The position numbers were made by a program, and so were the translations under genes. Below, piece after piece: positions 58,028 to 64,000 of a stretch of DNA of 64,000 bases (positions are counted from its first letter, which is position 1; each line of letters opens with the position of its first letter). The notes beneath the pieces are model-generated. The model searched no databases, was not told where the DNA came from, and was given only the letters and a program-made list of their open reading frames with translations. The DNA is from Iodidimonas sp. SYSU 1G8 (GTDB lineage: Bacteria > Pseudomonadota > Alphaproteobacteria > SMXS01). Location: contig NZ_JBBYXJ010000001.1 in assembly GCF_039655775.1 (NCBI RefSeq), positions 1,116,001-1,180,000 of the forward strand, written 5' to 3'.

Positions 58028-59461
58028 ATGTCGGACGAATCAATCGCCAGAGATCTCTTCTATACGCAGACCGGCCTTGACGAGGCGGCGGCGCTGGCGA
58101 TCACGGAAAACGCGCTGCACGGGTGCGACGACGGCGAGCTGTACCTTGAGTACACCCAGTCCGAGAATTTCGTTTTCGATGACGGGCGGCTGAAGAAGGC
58201 CAGCTTCGACACGGCGCGCGGATTCGGCCTGCGCGGCGTGTCCGGAGAGTCGACGGGCTATGCCCATGCCTCGGAACTTTCGGAACAGGCGCTGAAACGT
58301 GCCAGCGACACCGTCAGCGCCGTGCGGCGCGGCCGGTCCGGCATCATGACACCTGCCCCGAACGGCACCAACCAGAAGCTCTACGCGCCGGACAACCCGC
58401 TCGATCAGGTCGCGTTCGACGCCAAGGTCGGCATTCTCGAAAGCATGGATGCCTATGCCCGCTCGCTCGACTCACGCGTCCGGCAGGTGTCGGCCTCGTT
58501 GTCGGGCGAATGGTCGGTGGTGGAAATCGTCCGGGCCGACGGCAAGCGCGTGCGCGACATCCGTCCGCTGGTCCGTCTCGACGTCTCGGTGATCGCGGGA
58601 CAGGGCGACCGCCAAGAGAGCGGCCACATGGGCGCCGGCGGCCGTTGGGGCTATGCCGAACTGCTCGATCCGACCAATTGGCGCGGCCAGGTCGACGAGG
58701 CGCTGCGCCAGGCGCTGGTGAATCTCGACTCGGTCGATGCGCCGGCGGGCGAGATGGAAGTGGTGCTGGGCGCCGGCTGGCCCGGCGTCATGCTGCACGA
58801 GGCGATCGGCCACGGCCTGGAAGGCGACTTCAACAGGAAGAAGACGTCGGCGTTCGCCGGGCTGATGGGCGAACGCGTCGCCGCGCCGGGCGTCACCGTG
58901 GTCGATGACGGCACGCTGGAAGGCCGCCGCGGATCGCTGACGGTGGATGACGAGGGCACGCCGACCCAGTCCACCCTGCTGATCGAGGACGGCATCTTGC
59001 GCGGCTACATGCAGGACCGGCTCAACGCCCGGCTGATGGGCATGGCCCCGACCGGCAATGGACGCCGCCAGAGCTATGGCCACATGCCCATGCCGCGCAT
59101 GACCAACACCTACATGCTGGGCGGGGACCGGGATCCGGGCGAGATCATCGCCGCGGTGAAGGATGGCATCTACGCGGTCAATTTCGGCGGCGGACAGGTG
59201 GATATCACCAGCGGCAAGTTCGTCTTCACCTGCACGGAAGCCTACAGGGTGCAGAACGGCAAGATCGGCGCCCCCGTCAAGGGCGCGACCCTGATCGGCG
59301 TCGGGCCGGAGGCGCTGAAGCGGATCCGCATGATCGGCAACGACATGAAGCTGGATTCGGGCATCGGTACCTGCGGCAAGAGCGGTCAGGGCGTTCCCGT
59401 CGGCGTCGGTCAACCGACCATGCTGATCGACGGCCTGACCATCGGCGGCACGGCATCCTGA
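58028..59461 (+). CDS. tldD: Metalloprotease TldD
   Basis: 477 residues. The zinc motif HEAIGH is at residues 257-262 (followed by GLEGD). Marks near the end are VNFGGGQVDITSGKF and GKSGQGVPVGVGQP. TldD pairs with TldE (PmbA) to cleave peptides, for example modified microcin precursors; no pmbA is in the window. ATG 58028 gives the usual start; an ATG 72 bp upstream is not supported. Confidence 0.96.
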   Translation: MSDESIARDLFYTQTGLDEAAALAITENALHGCDDGELYLEYTQSENFVFDDGRLKKASFDTARGFGLRGVSGESTGYAHASELSEQALKRASDTVSAVRRGRSGIMTPAPNGTNQKLYAPDNPLDQVAFDAKVGILESMDAYARSLDSRVRQVSASLSGEWSVVEIVRADGKRVRDIRPLVRLDVSVIAGQGDRQESGHMGAGGRWGYAELLDPTNWRGQVDEALRQALVNLDSVDAPAGEMEVVLGAGWPGVMLHEAIGHGLEGDFNRKKTSAFAGLMGERVAAPGVTVVDDGTLEGRRGSLTVDDEGTPTQSTLLIEDGILRGYMQDRLNARLMGMAPTGNGRRQSYGHMPMPRMTNTYMLGGDRDPGEIIAAVKDGIYAVNFGGGQVDITSGKFVFTCTEAYRVQNGKIGAPVKGATLIGVGPEALKRIRMIGNDMKLDSGIGTCGKSGQGVPVGVGQPTMLIDGLTIGGTAS

Positions 59462-59695
59462 GGACTAAAAAAACCTTCAGGCCTGCATAATCCCTTAACA
59501 AAACTTAACCAAGCGGCCCGAACGCCGCTGGAAAAGCCGTGCTATTGTCGCGCGGTGAAGGGAACTGGCCGTTCCCCGGCGCTGGAGAAATGGGTCCAGC
59601 GCAGGGAGCGGGCCGCTCGGTTCCGGATTTGGCTAGCCATTTAAGTAGGGCGGATGGGTCGCGGCATCGTCCGAAATATTCCGTCCAGGACGCAG

Positions 59696-60091
59696 ATGAA
59701 TATGTATGCCGGGCAGCGCATGAGCTTCAAGCGCGACAAGGTCTATCACGACATCCTGTCGGAACGGCACGACGTGCCCGAGGCGCACCTCATCGTCAGC
59801 ACGCCGCTGCGCTGGGCGGCGGGGCTGGCCGCGTTGACCTTCTACGGGTTGATCACGTGGTCGCTCTACTGGGTGAGCAATGTGGGATTCCGGGAATCGG
59901 CCGATCCCAGCGTCGTGCCGGTCTGGCGCCACTTCCTCGGCCTGGTGCTCAACACGTCGGCCATCGGCTTTAGCGCGATCTTTCTCGTCTCGCTCGTCCT
60001 GTGGGCCGCGCGGCAGGCCAGCCCACGCTATCCCTTCGCCTTCGGAAGCCTGGGCTTCATCGCCGGCCTGCTGATCGCCACCGTTCTCTGA
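59696..60091 (+). CDS. Small membrane protein of unknown function
   Basis: 131 residues with three hydrophobic segments (LAALTFYGLITWSLYWV; HFLGLVLNTSAIGFSAIFLVS; PFAFGSLGFIAGLLIATVL). A basic N-terminus (SFKRDKVYHDILSERH). Start ATG 59696 has AGGAC nearby; ATG 59654 with AGGGCGG is an alternative. Not recognised. The 234-bp gap to tldD holds an AT-rich stretch (59466-59512) that may carry its promoter. Confidence 0.65.
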   Translation: MNMYAGQRMSFKRDKVYHDILSERHDVPEAHLIVSTPLRWAAGLAALTFYGLITWSLYWVSNVGFRESADPSVVPVWRHFLGLVLNTSAIGFSAIFLVSLVLWAARQASPRYPFAFGSLGFIAGLLIATVL

Positions 60092-60094
60092 CGC

Positions 60095-61462
60095 CTAATA
60101 GGCGTATTCGTCGAACACCGGCAGCACACTGCCATTCCAGCGGGTGTTGTAGGCCGCGAGCAGATCGTCGGCCTGGGTGCGGCCGGTTTCCGCGATATGG
60201 CGCAGGGACGAGAGGAAACCGGTTTCGTCGTCGCCTTTGTAGTCGAGCCGGGCGCGGCGGCGCAGTCCTTCGGCCGACAGATCCAGTACCTTCCGGGCCA
60301 CGTCCTGAATGGTGCCATCGCCGATGCGGGCCTTGAGCGCGAGACGCGGCACGTCGGCGCGCAGCCGCTCGTGATCCTCGATGCTCCAGTCCTTCACCAG
60401 ATCCCAGGCGGCATCCAGCACGGCATCGTCATAGAGCAGGCCGACCCACAAGGCGGGCAGCGCGCACAGGCGCTTCCACGGGCCGCCATCGGCGCCGCGC
60501 ATTTCCAGGAATTTCTTGAGCCGCACTTCCGGGAACACGGTGGTCATGTGCTGTTCCCAGTCGTCCATGGTCGGCAGCTCGCCCGGCCGACCCGGCAGAC
60601 GGCCCTCCATGAACGCGCGAAACGACTGGCCGGCGACGTCGATGTACCGACCGTCGCGATAGATGAAGTACATGGGCACGTCGAGCACGTAGTCCACATA
60701 GCGCTCGAAGCTCATGCCGTCCTCGAACACGAAGGGCAGCACGCCGCAGCGGTCCGGATCGGTGTCCTCCCACACATGGCTGCGATAGGACAAGTAGCCG
60801 TTGGGTTTGCCTTCGATGAAGGGCGAATTGGCGAAAAGCGCCGTGGCGACCGGCTGAAGCGCCAGCGACACGCGGAACTTCTTCACCATGTCGGCTTCCG
60901 ACCGGTAGTCGAGATTGGCCTGCACGGTGCAGGTGCGGAACATCATGTCGAGGCCCATGGTGCCGACCTTCGGCATGTAGTTGCGCATGATCTGATAGCG
61001 GCCCTTGGGCATCATGGGCACGTCCTCGCGCCGCATGTTGGGCGTGAAGCCCAGGCCGATGAAGCCCACGTTCAGCTCGCGCGAAACCTGCTGCACCTGA
61101 TCGAGATGGGTGTTCACCTCGTCGCAGGTCTGCCAGATGGTATCGAGCGGGGCGCCCGACAACTCGAACTGGCCGCCGGGCTCCAGGGTGATGGAGGCGC
61201 CGTCCTGCTTGAGGGCGATGATGTTGTCGCCCTCGGCGACGGCTTCCCAGCCGAAACGGCACATGCCATTGAGCACGGCCTGAATCCCGGACGGCCCGTC
61301 ATAGGGCAGCGCCTGCTTGTCGGAAAGGCGGAAGCCGAACTTTTCGTGTTCGGTGCCGACGCGCCACTGTTCCTTCGGCTTGTTGCCGCTCTCGATGTAC
61401 TCGACGAGCTGCGTCTTCGATTCGACGCGCGTCTGGTTGGCTTGGCCCGGTACTCCGGCCAT
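60095..61462 (-). CDS. gshA: Glutamate-cysteine ligase
   Basis: A 455-residue enzyme of the type common in alphaproteobacteria and plants. It makes gamma-glutamylcysteine for glutathione. Marks: [60 protein letters not shown] and [23 protein letters not shown]. It is downstream of rsmE on the same strand, 66 bp apart. Confidence 0.96.
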   Translation of the reverse strand: MAGVPGQANQTRVESKTQLVEYIESGNKPKEQWRVGTEHEKFGFRLSDKQALPYDGPSGIQAVLNGMCRFGWEAVAEGDNIIALKQDGASITLEPGGQFELSGAPLDTIWQTCDEVNTHLDQVQQVSRELNVGFIGLGFTPNMRREDVPMMPKGRYQIMRNYMPKVGTMGLDMMFRTCTVQANLDYRSEADMVKKFRVSLALQPVATALFANSPFIEGKPNGYLSYRSHVWEDTDPDRCGVLPFVFEDGMSFERYVDYVLDVPMYFIYRDGRYIDVAGQSFRAFMEGRLPGRPGELPTMDDWEQHMTTVFPEVRLKKFLEMRGADGGPWKRLCALPALWVGLLYDDAVLDAAWDLVKDWSIEDHERLRADVPRLALKARIGDGTIQDVARKVLDLSAEGLRRRARLDYKGDDETGFLSSLRHIAETGRTQADDLLAAYNTRWNGSVLPVFDEYAY

Positions 61463-61528
61463 GGCTATGGGCTCCTACCCGTTTGAGTATCGCCAAGTAA
61501 CGACTGGCGCAGCGCCTTTCAAGAGCAA

Positions 61529-62293
61529 TCACACCTGACCGCTTCGCGGCGGTGTGGCCCAATCTCCCAGCGTTGCCTGGAACAGGCTGAGCGCCGCCAC
61601 CGCCGCCGTATCGGCGCGCATGATTCGCGGCCCCAGACTGATGGGGACGGCGCGCGGCAATCGCCGAATCATGTCCCGCTCGGCGTCGGTGAATCCGCCT
61701 TCCGGTCCGGTCAGCACGGCCCACGAGTCGCCCTGCCCGCGCAGCCCCTGCAGCGTCTCCAGCGCCGGTCTGTCGCCGCCCTCGTCGCAGAAGATCAGGC
61801 CGCGTCCCTCGGGCCAATCGCCGAGGATGTTGCGCAGCGGGCGCGCGGCCTGCACCTCGGGTACGCCGAGACATTCGCATTGCTCGGCGGCTTCGACCGC
61901 GTTGGCGCGCAGCCGGTCCTCGTTGATGTTGCGCACGATGGTGCGGTCGGTCAGTGCCGGCACCAGCGCCGCGGCGCCCAGTTCGGTCGCCTTCTGAACA
62001 ATGAAGTCAAGTCGCGCGCCCTTGATCGGCGCGAAGACGAGCCAGAGATCCGGCACGGAACTCTGCATCCGGACGGACGCTTCGGCACGCGCGGCGCCAC
62101 TCTTCTTGCCCAGCGCCGTCAACGCGATGGTCCATTCGCCGTCGCGGCCATTGAACGCATGCAACCTGTCGCCTTCGCGCTGGCGCATGACCGCGCGCAG
62201 ATAATGGACCTGGTCGCCGGTCAGCGCGATATCCGCGCCGGGAGTCAGCGGCTGGTCGATGAACAGACGGATTTTCGAGGGGTCGTAGGCCAT
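61529..62293 (-). CDS. rsmE: 16S rRNA (uracil-1498-N3)-methyltransferase
   Basis: 254 residues, SPOUT fold. An N-terminal PUA-like part leads to the AdoMet knot with VLTGPEGGFTDAERDM and SLGPRIMRADTAAVAAL. KATELGAAALVPALTDRTIV is a family mark. ATG 62293; divergent from ubiA. Confidence 0.95.
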   Translation of the reverse strand: MAYDPSKIRLFIDQPLTPGADIALTGDQVHYLRAVMRQREGDRLHAFNGRDGEWTIALTALGKKSGAARAEASVRMQSSVPDLWLVFAPIKGARLDFIVQKATELGAAALVPALTDRTIVRNINEDRLRANAVEAAEQCECLGVPEVQAARPLRNILGDWPEGRGLIFCDEGGDRPALETLQGLRGQGDSWAVLTGPEGGFTDAERDMIRRLPRAVPISLGPRIMRADTAAVAALSLFQATLGDWATPPRSGQV

Positions 62294-62360
62294 GACGGTG
62301 TGTTGCTCCAGAACCCCGATAGCGCTAACACACTTCGATGACGAAGCGAAAGCCAGCCTG

Positions 62361-63299
62361 ATGGAGCCCGCAACCGCCCGCCCCGCCGACGCCGTGCCCG
62401 ATGGCTGGGTCGACCGGTGGCTCCCCGCCGACCTGCGACCATGGGCGCGGCTCATGCGGCTCGACCGGCCGGTCGGTGCGTGGCTGCTGCTGTGGCCATG
62501 CTGGTGGAGCACCGTGCTGGCCGCCGGCGCGGCCGAGGTTAGGCCCTGGGACATGCGCGTGCTGGCGCCGCTGGCGGCCTTCGCCGCCGGCGCGCTGGTG
62601 ATGCGGGCGGCCGGCTGCGCCGTCAACGACATCTGGGACCGTGACATCGACGGCAAGGTGGCGCGTACCGCAGGACGCCCGATCGCCAGCGGCGCCATCA
62701 GCGTCACGGGCGCGCTGACCCTGGTGGCCGCGCTGGGGCTGCTGGGTCTCGCGATCTTGCTGTCGTTCAATGCGCCGACCATCGTGGTCGCCATCGCCTC
62801 GTTGCCACTGGTCGTGCTCTATCCTCTCGCGAAGCGCGTCACTCACTGGCCGCAGGCGGTGCTCGGGATCGTCTTCAACTGGGGTGCCCTGCTCGGCTGG
62901 ACGGCGGTCACGGGCGACTACCCGGGTTGGCCTGCCGCCGCGCTTTATGCCGGCTGCTTCTTCTGGACGCTGGGCTACGACACCATCTACGCGCACCAGG
63001 ACCGGGAGGACGACATCAAGGCCGGCGTACGGTCGTCGGCCCTGGCGCTGGGCTGCAACACCGCCCCGGCTCTGGCGGTCTTCTATGGCCTTGCCGTGCT
63101 GTCGTGGGGATCCGCCGGCTGGCTGACCGGCGCCGGGCCGGTGTTCTACGCTGGCCTCGCGCTAGCCGCCGCGCATTTCGCCTGGCAGATCCGCAGGCTC
63201 GACATCGATGACCCGGCCAACTGCCTGGGTCTGTTCCGGTCCAACATACGCTTTGGCTGGATCGTCTTTGCTGCCATCATGGCTGGCCAACTGGGGTAA
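62361..63299 (+). CDS. ubiA: 4-hydroxybenzoate polyprenyltransferase
   Basis: 312 residues, eight to nine helices. The two diphosphate-binding motifs are NDIWDRDID and YDTIYAHQDREDDIKAG. It attaches the polyprenyl tail in ubiquinone synthesis. Start ATG 62361 is 67 bp from the rsmE start and gives the family length; an ATG at 62292 would overlap that start. ubiD follows 9 bp on. Confidence 0.96.
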   Translation: MEPATARPADAVPDGWVDRWLPADLRPWARLMRLDRPVGAWLLLWPCWWSTVLAAGAAEVRPWDMRVLAPLAAFAAGALVMRAAGCAVNDIWDRDIDGKVARTAGRPIASGAISVTGALTLVAALGLLGLAILLSFNAPTIVVAIASLPLVVLYPLAKRVTHWPQAVLGIVFNWGALLGWTAVTGDYPGWPAAALYAGCFFWTLGYDTIYAHQDREDDIKAGVRSSALALGCNTAPALAVFYGLAVLSWGSAGWLTGAGPVFYAGLALAAAHFAWQIRRLDIDDPANCLGLFRSNIRFGWIVFAAIMAGQLG

Positions 63300-63308
63300 G
63301 ACCGACAG

Positions 63309-64000
63309 ATGCCCTATTCTTCCCTGCGCGATTTCATGGCGACCCTCGAGGCTCGCGGCCTGCTGGCACGGGTCAGCGAGCCGGTGTCCACGGTGCTGGA
63401 GATGACCGAAATCCAGACCCGCCTGCTGGCCGAGGGCGGCCCCGCCGTACTGTTCGAGAACGCCCTGAAACCGGACGGCACGCGGAGCGACGTACCGGTG
63501 CTGGTCAACCTGTTCGGTACGGTGGAACGGGTGGCGCTGGGCATGGACCGCAGGCCGGAAGAACTGCGCGAGGTCGGCGAGACGCTGGCGTTCCTGCGCC
63601 AACCCGAGCCGCCCGGCGGCTGGCGCGAGGCGCTGGACATGCTGCCGCTGCTGCGCACGGTGATGGCGATGAAGCCGAAGACGGTGTCCTCGGCGCCGGT
63701 GCATCAGGTCGTGCTCAAGGGCGACGACATCGATCTGTCGGCCCTGCCCGTCCAGACCTGCTGGCCGGGCGAGCCCGCGCCGCTGATCACGTGGCCGCTG
63801 GTGGTGACCAAGGGTCCGGGCAAGCGCAAGGAGGACGATTTCAACCTGGGCATCTACCGCATGCAGGTGACGGGCCGAAACACGGCCATCATGCGCTGGC
63901 TCAAGCACCGTGGCGGCGCGCAGCATCACCAGCGCTGGGCGCAGGAAAAGTCCGAACCGCTGCCCGCCGCCGTGGTCATCGGCGCCGATCCGGGCACCAT
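63309..64000 (+). CDS. ubiD: UbiD family decarboxylase, 5' part
   Basis: The first 230 codons of a gene that runs off the right edge. Marks: the start SSLRDFMATLEARGLLARV, GPAVLFENAL, VLVNLFGTVERVALGM, DLSALPVQTCWPGEPAPLITWPLVV and FNLGIYRMQVTGRNTAIMRW. UbiD uses prenylated FMN to remove the carboxylate from 3-polyprenyl-4-hydroxybenzoate. It follows ubiA closely, so both act in the same pathway. Confidence 0.94.
   Translation, partial: MPYSSLRDFMATLEARGLLARVSEPVSTVLEMTEIQTRLLAEGGPAVLFENALKPDGTRSDVPVLVNLFGTVERVALGMDRRPEELREVGETLAFLRQPEPPGGWREALDMLPLLRTVMAMKPKTVSSAPVHQVVLKGDDIDLSALPVQTCWPGEPAPLITWPLVVTKGPGKRKEDDFNLGIYRMQVTGRNTAIMRWLKHRGGAQHHQRWAQEKSEPLPAAVVIGADPGT

Overview
The window is GC-rich chromosomal DNA from an alphaproteobacterium. 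I judge this from the gene content and order: the cytochrome oxidase cluster ctaC-ctaD-ctaB-small membrane protein-ctaG-ctaE-SURF1 leading into thrC and an M16 peptidase; rsmE-gshA divergent from ubiA; two IalB-family proteins; the class ThrB2 homoserine kinase; and a tandem glycine riboswitch in front of gcvT. Genus and order cannot be told from what I see. No rRNA, tRNA, CRISPR array or prophage was recognised.

1-12 kb: the end of an exported hypothetical gene, feoAB for ferrous iron uptake, a cupin and a [3Fe-4S] ferredoxin facing a flavin monooxygenase of the Baeyer-Villiger type, msrA, a DUF4412 exported protein, a small DUF3320-like helical protein, two IalB-like exported proteins, a TPR-linked glycosyltransferase-like protein, a PEP-CTERM surface protein and a class V aminotransferase. 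11.5-31.3 kb: mostly minus-strand genes: a ParB-like nuclease-fold protein, a YaiI/YqxD protein, a large TPR exported protein, an NADP-dependent MDR reductase, a molybdopterin oxidoreductase, and the pair pbpC / alpha-2-macroglobulin. Then come a plus-strand MAPEG protein and an acyltransferase-like protein, followed by the complete glycine cleavage operon gcvT-gcvH-gcvPA-gcvPB under a riboswitch.

31.3-40.4 kb is an accessory island. It carries one intact REP-associated tyrosine transposase (RAYT) with inverted-repeat ends, two short copies that share the same internal deletion, a truncated fragment, and one copy in which the transposase core is replaced by a small HNH-like gene in the opposite orientation. 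Between them lie orphan genes, several AT-richer than their surroundings, most coding for short exported or membrane proteins of unknown function. This is the most unusual part of the window.

40.4-64 kb returns to core genes: tesB, a GNAT-nitrilase fusion, an ABC-F ATPase, a TIGR02466-type putative oxygenase, a lipoprotein, a double CDGSH protein, thrB-rnhA, a type II peroxiredoxin, YqgE, the threonine synthase and M16 genes at the end of the cytochrome aa3 oxidase cluster, tldD, a small membrane protein, gshA, rsmE, ubiA and the 5' part of ubiD. Respiration (oxidase subunits, haem O synthesis, copper insertion, SURF1, ubiquinone synthesis by ubiA/ubiD) and amino acid metabolism (glycine cleavage, thrB/thrC, aminotransferase) are the two clear themes.
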